A stretch of 64,000 nucleotides of DNA from Durusdinium trenchii (lineage: Eukaryota > Sar > Dinophyceae > Suessiales > Symbiodiniaceae), in NCBI GenBank assembly GCA_963970005.1, contig CAXAMN010000001.1, forward strand, positions 2,244,366 to 2,308,365. Direction: 5' to 3'. Position 1 is the first letter of the stretch, and each line of letters begins with the position of its first letter. Of this stretch, positions 50,098-58,059 are shown piece after piece. The notes below the pieces were generated by a model. The model had not been told where the DNA came from. It worked only from the letters and a program-made list of their open reading frames with translations, and did not search any database. A program made the position numbers and the translations under genes.

Positions 50098-51633
50098 TCA
50101 GTCGATCATCCACTCCTCGTATGACAGGTTGCCATAGTCGCGCCTCCAGGATATCATGTCTTCCTGGAGGGTGGTGCCGCTCAAGCCATTGACTCGGTGA
50201 GGAGTCTGAGGAGTAGGGTTGCAAAAAGCGCAACAAGGACGTCGATCAACTCTGTGAGCCTGCTTCAGGCCGTGGCAATCAGCTCGGACGTGGAAGGTGT
50301 GACCGAAGGGCGTCACATGGGTGCCCGTGGTGAGAGGGCAGTCTTCATCAAAATGGTCCAGGAGTTCCCGGTAGCAGCGCGACAGCAAAGCCTGACATTG
50401 TCGAAAGGAATGGTCGACTTCTTCGGCTTCTTGCTGTTCTAGGCGCCATTGTTCCATCATCTCGTTGTGATGCCGGCGGGTTTCCGCATTGGCCTCAGCA
50501 GCCTTCACCAAATCGTTTTCCAGCTGGGAGATGCGGCGGTCGAAGAACAGGCATTGGTCATCCAACGCACTGTCGAAGTGTCGTTCATTTCGAGCTTGGG
50601 CCACCCTCAACTTGACCTTCAGGTCGTTCACCTGTCGGCGGTGCTCATGAAATCTGCCCAGCTTGTAGGTCAGGTAGCTCACAACGAGGGTGGTGAAGAG
50701 GATGAAGAGGAACAAATAGGTCAAAATGGACCATTCCTCAGCAGGCTCATCGCCAGCCAAACAAAGATCGTCTGGCTTCAACTGCGTGAAGTCACCTGTG
50801 GACTCTGCCGTAACAGCCTTGATCTGTGTGAAGTAGATCATCATTGCCATAGGGGTTCTCAAGGACTTGGAACTCGGCCATGATGTAGGTCCAGTGTCGG
50901 CGGCTTCATCCTGCAAGACATCCTCATCCTCGAAGCTCGACTCTTCCTGCACACTTTCAAGGTGTTCGGTGGAGTTGAGGTGGTGTTGTTGTGGTTTGTG
51001 CTGTTTCGTGTTGGTCTTCTTCTTCACTTTTGCGTCAGCGAACTCTTGCCGACTTTCTTCGCGTTCTTGTTTGCTCTTTTTCTTGGCCGAGGTGTACTGA
51101 GGATCCCAGGCCAGCTTGATGCGGTGTCGCCTCAAGCGATCAGCCAGCAGGCTTCTTGTAGAGCTCTTTGTCAAACCATCAGCGAATTGTCTTTCGCTGC
51201 TGACCCATTTCAGACAACCTTCGAGGTCAGTTGTCTGCTGCTTAGCCACCTTGATCTCGAGGTAGGTGCGCTTGTCCACTGAAGAACTTGCGGAGGTGGT
51301 GGTCTCCTTATGCCATGCATCGTAGAGAGCTTTTGCGTCGGTGACCAAGGTAGGTCGTAGGGCTGAACCTTCTTGTAGTCGCTCACGAGGCTTGGGCTTT
51401 GGGTCAAAAATGATTGACCAGAACCTGCAGATGTATTCGGCACTGTCACTGGCGCCACCAGCTGCTTGAGCCTCTGCACTCAAACTGGAACGTGCGACTC
51501 GGGGCAGTTTGTAGCTGCGCCAATCAACCACATGGTATGGGGTCTCCTTTTCAAAGACCTCTTCAGGGACCAGGATCGCCAGGTGTCCTCCTTGAGAGGT
51601 GTAGTCCTCCCGGGCTGCATGAGAGGCATCCAA
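50098..51633 (-). CDS. RNase H plus TM/coiled-coil/Cys-His extension, second frame (511 codons)
   Basis: This is the continuation of pol in another frame. It has no ATG at its start: the first codon used is TTG, an artefact of the frameshift, so it is not an independent gene. RNase H signatures are DASHAARED (D2), SLSAEAQ (E54), VTDAKALYDAW (D99) and FADGLTK (D152). After about residue 180 there is a Lys/Glu-rich linker, then a feature unusual for copia. It consists of one hydrophobic helix at 302-323 (SILTYLFLFILFTTLVVSY), an alpha-helical, coiled-coil-like stretch at about 328-408, and a compact cluster with H445, H448, C453, H454, H460, C467, C468 and C471 near the end. The stop is TGA at 50098-50100, 46 bp before the LTR. 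Membrane insertion and zinc binding are inferred from composition only. The extension could act like an envelope-like or anchoring module, but no homologue is recognised. Confidence 0.85.
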   Translation of the reverse strand: MDASHAAREDYTSQGGHLAILVPEEVFEKETPYHVVDWRSYKLPRVARSSLSAEAQAAGGASDSAEYICRFWSIIFDPKPKPRERLQEGSALRPTLVTDAKALYDAWHKETTTSASSSVDKRTYLEIKVAKQQTTDLEGCLKWVSSERQFADGLTKSSTRSLLADRLRRHRIKLAWDPQYTSAKKKSKQEREESRQEFADAKVKKKTNTKQHKPQQHHLNSTEHLESVQEESSFEDEDVLQDEAADTGPTSWPSSKSLRTPMAMMIYFTQIKAVTAESTGDFTQLKPDDLCLAGDEPAEEWSILTYLFLFILFTTLVVSYLTYKLGRFHEHRRQVNDLKVKLRVAQARNERHFDSALDDQCLFFDRRISQLENDLVKAAEANAETRRHHNEMMEQWRLEQQEAEEVDHSFRQCQALLSRCYRELLDHFDEDCPLTTGTHVTPFGHTFHVRADCHGLKQAHRVDRRPCCAFCNPTPQTPHRVNGLSGTTLQEDMISWRRDYGNLSYEEWMID

Positions 51634-54600
51634 ACATCACCACCAGGCGGATCTTAGAGAGGTCGGAGTGGTTGCTGACAGATTCAAATGGTTCATACTT
51701 CAGGGTCACATCTGCTTGTTCCTTGGCGAACTTGAGAAGGGCATTTGCTTCCATGATTGCACGAAGCTTACCAGTGCGCTGTTGTCCACTGATCAAACTG
51801 CAGCTAGCCTGTAGATGAGGTTGTGACTGGACTGAGGGCCATTGCAAACTTCCGAGGAGGGCTCGTAGCTGTCCTCGATCATGTTCATTCATCGGATCTT
51901 CAGGGCCACGTCCTCGATGAACAGTCACAGGTTTCACTTTGTGCAAGAAGTGGCTTTGTGACAGGTTCCAGGTGAAGTCTTTTCGGTTGTGGATCACACC
52001 GCAATACTCCATGGATTCATGATCTTCTTGCCAACTTCTAAACTCAAAAACTTCCTTCAGGCGTCGTTCAGCTGCAATGTAGGTGGCACAGCCGCGGTCA
52101 CCAGCTCCAAGCATGTCGTCCACGTGAAGTGCTATCAGGCCACAAGGAACAGAGGAGCCATCTTCATGATGATGATGAAGTACAAAAAGACATGGATCAA
52201 GGTCATGTGGTGTCCACCCTTCCTGTGTCAGCCTTCTCGTGGCTTCTTGCCACCAACGACGAGGGGCGTCCAACTGTCCGTAGACGGGCTTGATCAAAGC
52301 CATGCGGGTTTCAGGACCGCAACCAAGGATGTGGAGGCAATCATTTGGAAGTCGGAGCCACAGCTGCCTCTGTTGAGGTAGTCCTTGAAGAAATGCTGTG
52401 GCCACGTCGGCGGACCATCCACTCCATCTCAACATGGCAGAGATGGAGAGTAGCAGGTTGCGAGCCAATCTGGATGCCGTAGGCGATTGGGTGTCCAAAT
52501 TGCCAGCTAAGGCATCGGCATCATTGTAACCACGAACAACCAATCGGGCCTTAGCCCTGGGAGTGCCATCAGGATTCTTCGCCCATTTCAGCAGCATTCG
52601 GCTGGACAGGGTTCGATCTGCTTCAGCCTTGTCTGAGGTAGTGAATTCCCAGACGCCACATTCGAAGAAGCTACGAAGCTCTTTGCACTTGGCCTCGAAG
52701 AACAGCTGTTGTTCTGCTTGTGTGAGGTTCTTTTCTTTGATTTCCGACTTGCTTTTCTCTTTCTTGATGTGTCGGAGCTGCTGGTTCTTCATGTGCTGAG
52801 CGGCCTTTCGGATGGGCTTCACGGATGTGGGAGAGCTAGAGGACAAGGTTGCAGTCATTCCAAGTTCCATGCGAGTCACGGCATTGATCTGAAAGATCGT
52901 GCATCCAACCCACTTTGGAGGTAAACCTTTGGCGGCTTCTTTGGAGTGTCTCTTGAACACGTTCTCCGTCTTGAAGTGGTCGGTGGTCGCCGAAGGTTCT
53001 TGTCCTGGCTCACGAAAGATGGTGACTCTGACATCATCAAGTTTCTCCAAGGGCACTGGAAGATCAGCCTGATCGCCTGGAAGAAATTTCTTTGACCGTG
53101 GTCGTACGTGATGGCGAATAAGGCATCCACCCTTGACTTCCCAGAAGTCAGCTAACTTTTGTTTGAGCTCCAGGGAGTTGTTGTTCTTGTTAAAGGTCCA
53201 GCCATGAGGAAGGTTGGCCGTGTCAATGTCCTGGACTTCAAACACCATTTCACCAGTTTCGTGAGGAGGCCTTGCGTAAGGGCTTGGTTGCTCATGATGC
53301 CGTGGTCGTCTTGGACCAAAGGACAGGGTTTCCTGCTTGTCAAGTCGAAGTCGTTGCTGTTCGAAGGTCTCAGGGGCAACTGGAGTCCTGTAGGCCTCTA
53401 ACGTCACCGGGTCAAGGTTCATCGGAGTTGCAGGAACACTTGGAGGCTCAGGCTCAATCGAAGGTTCCGGCTGATCGGACATCTCATCCAGGTGTTCAGG
53501 AACAGCCGGTAAAAGGTGTTCTGGTACTGCTGGATGTTCTGGAGGTTCAGGAGCCGTGGAGGCAGCAGGAGCAGCGGCTGGGAAAGATGGATTTCCCGGA
53601 GTGTCAACTTCATCCGTAGGTTCCGCTGGCTCTGAGGGAGTGTAGTCCTCCAGGGAGTCATCGATTGCTGCGTCGAGTCGGCGACGTTTCTGATCTGGGC
53701 CTTCATCCGGAGACATCTCTTCTTCATGTTCTTCAACATCTAGCAAGTCTTGCTTGTTGGCCCTGCTCAGATCGAGAAACCTGGTCACGCCTCTTGACTT
53801 CAGTGACTGAAGTGTAGATGCAGCATCTTTCAAGTTCTCGACAGCGGTCTCTTCGATGGCAGTGAAGTCTGGTCGAACGTGATGTGGTGCAGCTCGAATG
53901 AGTTGTGTCTTGTGAGCCAACCAATACACATGAGGGCTGCCGTCTTTTTCCTCGACACAGACGACCTTTGCCGGTCCGCGCCATCGAATCTTGCACAGCT
54001 CATGTTGTTGTGCATCTCGCCAGTAGAAGCATCTTTGGCCAGCTAGCAACCGTTGATTGACGCCAGAGTAGCGTCGGAGGAGAGCTCGTCTCAGCTTCCG
54101 ATCAGTTTCCGCCTGGAGGATTGCAGTCTTGGCCACATTGCGTTGGTGCAAATGCTTCTCGAAGGTCTCGTGTTCGTGCAGGGCGCAAGAACTGGACTGC
54201 AGTAGACCAGGTTGAGCAGGTTGATAGCCAAGAACCCATTGAGTCGGCGAGAATCCTGCAACTGTGGGCTGAGCATTGAGTTGAGGCAAGATGTAAGTCA
54301 AAGCTTGGCGAATGCCTTCTCTTCCTTCCAACTTCAGGTCGTGCATGTAGACCTCAATGGCCTTTCTCAAGACTGCATGCCTTCGTTCAACTTGGCCAAG
54401 TCGTTGGTGTGCTTCACCAGGAGCAACTTTATGGCTGATGCTGTGGCTGTCAGACCACTCCATGAACTCATTGCTAAGCCAGCCGCGACCTTCATCAGTC
54501 ACCAACTCTTCTGGGACACCGAAATGAGCAATCCAATGTCGCTCAAGAGAAAGGATGTAGTCCTGGGTCTGCTCGGTCTGGACCTGACATGCTGTCTGGT

Positions 54601-57553
54601 ACTTCGTAGCACTATCCAAGATGGCCATGATCGGCCACTTCTTCTTGTCGGTGCGAATCCAGAAGACATCAGCTTGGATGGACTGATTGAAGCGGTCGGC
54701 CTTCTGCACGTTGGCTGGTGCAGGTTGATTTGGTTTCTTGTAGCGCAAACATGAGCTGCAGAGGTAGTTCTCAGCCACGGCCAAAACATCAGTCGACGCG
54801 CCTCTGGCTTGAAGGAGATCGACCAGGGCTTGAGCAGAAGGATGACCAAGGTTTCGGTGGAGCTTCTGAACAACTCGTAGAGCATTCTGCTTGCCTTCTG
54901 CGTGAAGATCAACGATCTTGCCCAGGTATTGCGACTGCTCACGAACCGCGAAGGAGCCTTCCCAGAGTTGAGGCTTCTCTGAACAGGCCAATGAAGTAGC
55001 CAGTGTGGATGCGAAGGCGGGCTGGTACTCCTCCATGAATGAGGTTCGATGAGTGCCATGTCCCTTCATGTAGCCTTCAAGTCGACAATGTTCATGATCA
55101 CCTGAGCATAGCCGGTTCATCGTTTCTGCAATGGAGCGCTTGGTCGTGAGAATGGTGGTGTCTTTTCTTGCTGGCTTCCATGCTCCATCAACATCCATGC
55201 ACATAGCACCATACTGACATTGATGATGTCGTGCTCGATAGCCAGGCAAGGAGTGAAGCGCTGCTGTGTCCCAAGACAATGCAGAAGTTGGCTGCTCAAT
55301 GTGTCCATGTCGTCCTGAGTGCAACTGCTTCAAATAGACTCGCTTGCAGAACTGAAGGTGGGTCCTGTGGTGCCATTCTCGAAGACCTCGAAGTACTTCT
55401 TTTCTCTGCTCAGAGGTTGCAGAGATGTTCTGCATGCGTGACCATGGACCGCAGCTGGGAGACAGGTAGATCTCGTCCGGCATCTCTTGATCTTGTAGTT
55501 CCAGGAAGGCGCGTTGATGCGACTGAAGCGCGAAGTTCCATCCTGTCTCAAAGCCGAACGTTTTGACGGTCATGCCAATTGCTTCAGCCACCTGCGACAA
55601 TCGAGCTCTTCCGGTATAGACTTCCCATAGGACACGAGGAGGAGCTTGATGTTCTTGTCTGATGGCCTCATCAACCAAGGTGTTCATCGATTTCAGCTGA
55701 GCTTGGGTGTGCATGATCAAGGTCTTCCAGTGCTTGGTGGTCATGGGGGACGTGTCCTCTGGTGGCATCTGTTCTTCAACTTGGTAGAGGTGCTCTTCCA
55801 TCAAGAAGTCTTCCATAGAGCCAGGGTCGCCCAGTTTCTCATCAAGCTGAAGGTCGAAGGAGGGTTCCCACGTCAGCTGCTCGGTCTCAAACGAGGACGT
55901 GAGGTCAAGGAGGTACTCCTCGTGGCGACCGAGAACTGCATCTTGCCAGTCAGCGTCACCAAACTTGACTTTCTGCTGGGAGAAGTCGATGGTCATGTCC
56001 AAGGCGCGAATCACGGGTCTTCCAACCAACATAGGAGTTTCACCAGACAAGACGAAGCCTTGGATCAGTCCATGTTGTCCATTCAGGTAGACTGGCACTT
56101 TGGCTACCCAAGAACTGACCTTCTGGTGGTCACCCCCGAAGTGAAAAACTCGATGGCAACGCTGCAGTTGGAGCTTGTCAGTGTCATAGCCCAATTGCCG
56201 GAGGTGGTTGACATAGCGGACCAAGGGACCTGATCCCATCAAGAACGATGAAGCGCCAGGATCCAACATAGCACAGTCGGGGCGTTCGTGGCCAAAGGAG
56301 TCCTCGAGCATAACCAAGGTCGTTTCGTCTTGCATGATGGCCATTCCTTCAACTGCTTGGCGCTTGCCGCTTGTCGTAGTTGCCGGTTTAGGCGTAGAGC
56401 TCGTCTGTGCGCATTGAGCTGTCTTGTGGAACGTTGAACCACATCGCATACATGCTGGAGCCATTGCTGCACGAGCTCGTCCTTTTGGATCTGCAGGCTT
56501 TCCAGGAGGTCGGTCATAGCGATAGGTGCTGCTCTTTCCTTTTCCTTTGCCTTTTCCTTTCTTCCCTTTTCCCATGCCTTTGAAAGGCTTTTGCGAGGAG
56601 GTGGAACTCGATGAAGGGCCGGAGTCCTGGAGAGCCACCACAGGAAGGAATCCTCTGCTGAGCTTCAAATCATTGAAGCGTTTGCGAGCATCAACGTATG
56701 AAGCATATGCCTCATCGTACTCCTCGGTGTCAAACTCATGCTCGTGTTCATCAGGTTCCTCCTGGTAGTAGGCGGCGTCGGCATCGAATGACTCCCACCA
56801 CTGGTCATCATAGTTCTCTTCATCATCCATGTAGTAGGCATTATCTTCCTCCTCATAGGTCGGGGCGTTGTCATCCCATTCGAAAAAGGGTTCGGAGTCA
56901 TCGCCAGCAAAGTATGAACGGCTCTTGCCGGATCCAGCACGGTTCCAGCGGTCTCTGAGGAGCTGACCGCCACCTTTGTAGTCTTGGCCGAGGATGGCAA
57001 ACATCGCTTGCTGGATCTTAGCTCGTTCAAGTGAGGCGGCCTGTGTCATGATCATCTGCTTTTGCTCACGTGTCAGGGCGGCCTTAGTCAGGAGGAACCA
57101 CCCTTGGATTTGTGTCGGTAGTCGAACACCATGCTTCTCGATTTGCTTCAGCCGGTCATCGTGGTCCGTCACATAGTTCAACAAGGTCTGACCTTGCTTG
57201 CGAGCCAAATGCTCAAAGTAGGACGAGAAGTCGGCAGGCATCTCGACATTGGCGTCATACTGGAAGGAACCGTCCAAGATCTTCAAGATCTCTTGGAGAG
57301 CTTCTGGGTCTTCTGCCTTATCCAGGTTGAAGTCTTCGCACAACTTCCACGCTGTTCCTGAGAGGCTGCCCAGCAGGTTCAAGATCGCTTCGCCCTGCCG
57401 TTTTGACAGGGACATTTTTCTGTAGTAGATCAAGATTCTTTTCCGCCATTCGCGGTATCCCGTTAGGGAGCCATCGAAGAGCGGGATGAAACTATCCCGG
57501 GCCGAGTGGTTGTCGAACTCGACCTTCTTTTCCGTGGTCGTGGTAGAAGCCAT
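51563..57553 (-). CDS. Copia Gag-protease-MTase-like-integrase-RT polyprotein (1996 aa)
   Basis: The frame opens with ATG at 57553, the first start after the leader. Residues 1-210 are copia-type Gag. An acidic Asp/Glu/Tyr-rich stretch (220-285) and a Gly/Lys-rich basic stretch (325-341) follow, then a CX2CX4HX4C zinc knuckle (C368, C371, H376, C381). The protease site is D431-P-G-A-S, with Pro where Thr or Ser is usual. Residues about 638-860 form a methyltransferase-like domain. Integrase has H899, H904, C932, C935 and the D962, D1020, E1056 triad with exact D-X35-E spacing. Its C-terminal fold lies around 1185-1228. A long Pro/Glu/Asp-rich spacer (about 1265-1400) precedes RT with SADVATAFLQG (D1716) and HVDDM (D1812, D1813). 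After M1973-F1974 the frame leaves RNase H and ends in 22 unrelated residues, through one extra base at 51630-51631. Integration and reverse transcription in the particle are known for the family. Proteolytic processing is inferred. Confidence 0.93.
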   Translation of the reverse strand: MASTTTTEKKVEFDNHSARDSFIPLFDGSLTGYREWRKRILIYYRKMSLSKRQGEAILNLLGSLSGTAWKLCEDFNLDKAEDPEALQEILKILDGSFQYDANVEMPADFSSYFEHLARKQGQTLLNYVTDHDDRLKQIEKHGVRLPTQIQGWFLLTKAALTREQKQMIMTQAASLERAKIQQAMFAILGQDYKGGGQLLRDRWNRAGSGKSRSYFAGDDSEPFFEWDDNAPTYEEEDNAYYMDDEENYDDQWWESFDADAAYYQEEPDEHEHEFDTEEYDEAYASYVDARKRFNDLKLSRGFLPVVALQDSGPSSSSTSSQKPFKGMGKGKKGKGKGKGKSSTYRYDRPPGKPADPKGRARAAMAPACMRCGSTFHKTAQCAQTSSTPKPATTTSGKRQAVEGMAIMQDETTLVMLEDSFGHERPDCAMLDPGASSFLMGSGPLVRYVNHLRQLGYDTDKLQLQRCHRVFHFGGDHQKVSSWVAKVPVYLNGQHGLIQGFVLSGETPMLVGRPVIRALDMTIDFSQQKVKFGDADWQDAVLGRHEEYLLDLTSSFETEQLTWEPSFDLQLDEKLGDPGSMEDFLMEEHLYQVEEQMPPEDTSPMTTKHWKTLIMHTQAQLKSMNTLVDEAIRQEHQAPPRVLWEVYTGRARLSQVAEAIGMTVKTFGFETGWNFALQSHQRAFLELQDQEMPDEIYLSPSCGPWSRMQNISATSEQRKEVLRGLREWHHRTHLQFCKRVYLKQLHSGRHGHIEQPTSALSWDTAALHSLPGYRARHHQCQYGAMCMDVDGAWKPARKDTTILTTKRSIAETMNRLCSGDHEHCRLEGYMKGHGTHRTSFMEEYQPAFASTLATSLACSEKPQLWEGSFAVREQSQYLGKIVDLHAEGKQNALRVVQKLHRNLGHPSAQALVDLLQARGASTDVLAVAENYLCSSCLRYKKPNQPAPANVQKADRFNQSIQADVFWIRTDKKKWPIMAILDSATKYQTACQVQTEQTQDYILSLERHWIAHFGVPEELVTDEGRGWLSNEFMEWSDSHSISHKVAPGEAHQRLGQVERRHAVLRKAIEVYMHDLKLEGREGIRQALTYILPQLNAQPTVAGFSPTQWVLGYQPAQPGLLQSSSCALHEHETFEKHLHQRNVAKTAILQAETDRKLRRALLRRYSGVNQRLLAGQRCFYWRDAQQHELCKIRWRGPAKVVCVEEKDGSPHVYWLAHKTQLIRAAPHHVRPDFTAIEETAVENLKDAASTLQSLKSRGVTRFLDLSRANKQDLLDVEEHEEEMSPDEGPDQKRRRLDAAIDDSLEDYTPSEPAEPTDEVDTPGNPSFPAAAPAASTAPEPPEHPAVPEHLLPAVPEHLDEMSDQPEPSIEPEPPSVPATPMNLDPVTLEAYRTPVAPETFEQQRLRLDKQETLSFGPRRPRHHEQPSPYARPPHETGEMVFEVQDIDTANLPHGWTFNKNNNSLELKQKLADFWEVKGGCLIRHHVRPRSKKFLPGDQADLPVPLEKLDDVRVTIFREPGQEPSATTDHFKTENVFKRHSKEAAKGLPPKWVGCTIFQINAVTRMELGMTATLSSSSPTSVKPIRKAAQHMKNQQLRHIKKEKSKSEIKEKNLTQAEQQLFFEAKCKELRSFFECGVWEFTTSDKAEADRTLSSRMLLKWAKNPDGTPRAKARLVVRGYNDADALAGNLDTQSPTASRLARNLLLSISAMLRWSGWSADVATAFLQGLPQQRQLWLRLPNDCLHILGCGPETRMALIKPVYGQLDAPRRWWQEATRRLTQEGWTPHDLDPCLFVLHHHHEDGSSVPCGLIALHVDDMLGAGDRGCATYIAAERRLKEVFEFRSWQEDHESMEYCGVIHNRKDFTWNLSQSHFLHKVKPVTVHRGRGPEDPMNEHDRGQLRALLGSLQWPSVQSQPHLQASCSLISGQQRTGKLRAIMEANALLKFAKEQADVTLKYEPFESVSNHSDLSKIRLVVMFGCLSCSPGGLHLSRRTPGDPGP
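54974..55642 (-). other. Methyltransferase-like domain between protease and integrase
   Basis: Residues about 638-860 of the polyprotein do not belong to standard copia proteins. They begin with a strand-loop-helix like C5-methyltransferase motif I (VLWEVYTGRARLSQVAEAIG). An acidic end to the next strand (FGFE) follows, then LSPSCGPWSRM, comparable to motif IV (PPCxxxS, catalytic Cys = C701), and HIEQPTSALSW, comparable to motif VI (ENV, E753). Further on is CSGDHEHC (816-823), a possible metal site. Motifs VIII-X cannot be recognised. The domain is therefore a divergent or inactive relative, or a different Rossmann fold. Capture of DNA methyltransferases by dinoflagellate retrotransposons has been reported; whether this is the same lineage is unknown. 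Confidence 0.55.
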
Positions 57554-57795
57554 ACTTCAGGTTGAAGGAGGTGTCACCACAAGTGCTGTAGAGCTCGTCA
57601 GGGTCAAAGAGCTCTGGTGGGAGCGAGTGCGGTAGAACTCAGCAAGGTCAAAGAGCTCTGGTGTAAGCACTGCTCCTGAGCGTGAAGAAGATGACAAGGT
57701 TGTTGGTGCAGTTTCCGTGGAAGGTGAAGTGGGCTTTGAAGGTGGATATGATGTAGTGTTGCGGAGATCGGCAGGGAGCTACCCGGAGCGTGGTA
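57554..57795 (-). other. Untranslated leader of the copia element
   Basis: About 240 bp lie between the primer-binding site and the Gag start codon. The stretch holds two copies of GTCAAAGAGCTCTGGTG (plus-strand reading, near 57607 and 57647). A packaging or dimerisation signal would be expected here, but none can be recognised by sequence alone. Confidence 0.6.
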
Positions 57796-57807
57796 GCTCC
57801 GCTACCA
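57796..57807 (-). other. Primer-binding site, probably for initiator tRNA-Met
   Basis: One base inside the 5' LTR the sense strand reads TGGTAGCGGAGC. The first seven bases are what the 3' end of a eukaryotic initiator Met tRNA (...GCUACCA) would pair with, and the next bases also largely agree. This is the usual primer for copia elements. The site sits in a 6-bp inverted repeat, GGTAGC-GGA-GCTACC, so it could fold on itself before the tRNA anneals. The exact host tRNA is not known here. Confidence 0.75.
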
Positions 57808-57808
57808 A

Positions 57809-58054
57809 TGTCACTCGGACACTGGTGCGGAAGTGCAGGGGACCGAGTGGAGGCTCGAAACTCACGAAGTTCTCGAACACGAAATGTCGGGCGGCACGCG
57901 AAGTCGCGCCCTTTTCACAATGCCATTGGCGTCAGGATCGATCGCCCACCGCTAGTGGTGGAAACATGGGACATTCGGGCCGTCATGGCCACACATGAAA
58001 CATATGAAACATCCATACTGTCAAGTGGCTTGAAATGCCATCAGCAATTTCACA
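57809..58054 (-). repeat. 5' LTR of the copia element
   Basis: This is the upstream LTR in element orientation, 246 bp, TG...CA. It matches the copy at 49806-50051 without visible substitution or gap. It should contain the promoter and transcript start, but no clear TATA box is visible. Inverted 7-bp arms CACTCGG/CCGAGTG lie near its inner end. Confidence 0.95.
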
Positions 58055-58059
58055 CATAT
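58055..58059. repeat. Target-site duplication CATAT (right)
   Basis: A perfect second copy of the CATAT duplication lies immediately outside the right LTR. It fixes the LTR boundary, because the direct repeat alone would be one base longer by chance. Confidence 0.92.

Larger units (their letters stand above)
49806..58054 (-). mobile_element. Full-length Ty1/copia-type LTR retrotransposon
   Basis: An 8249-bp element lies on the minus strand. It is bounded by two 246-bp direct repeats at a constant offset of 8003 bp. Both begin with TG and end with CA, and they are flanked by the 5-bp duplication CATAT (49801-49805 and 58055-58059). Reading from 58054 downward the order is LTR, primer-binding site, about 240-bp leader, Gag, zinc knuckle, protease, methyltransferase-like domain, integrase, RT, RNase H, C-terminal extension, LTR. 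Integrase ahead of RT is the Ty1/copia order. The LTRs look identical by eye, so the insertion is recent. One frameshift at about 51631 splits RNase H from RT. What is seen is the structure; retrotransposition by cDNA is known for the family; recent activity is inferred. Confidence 0.96.
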
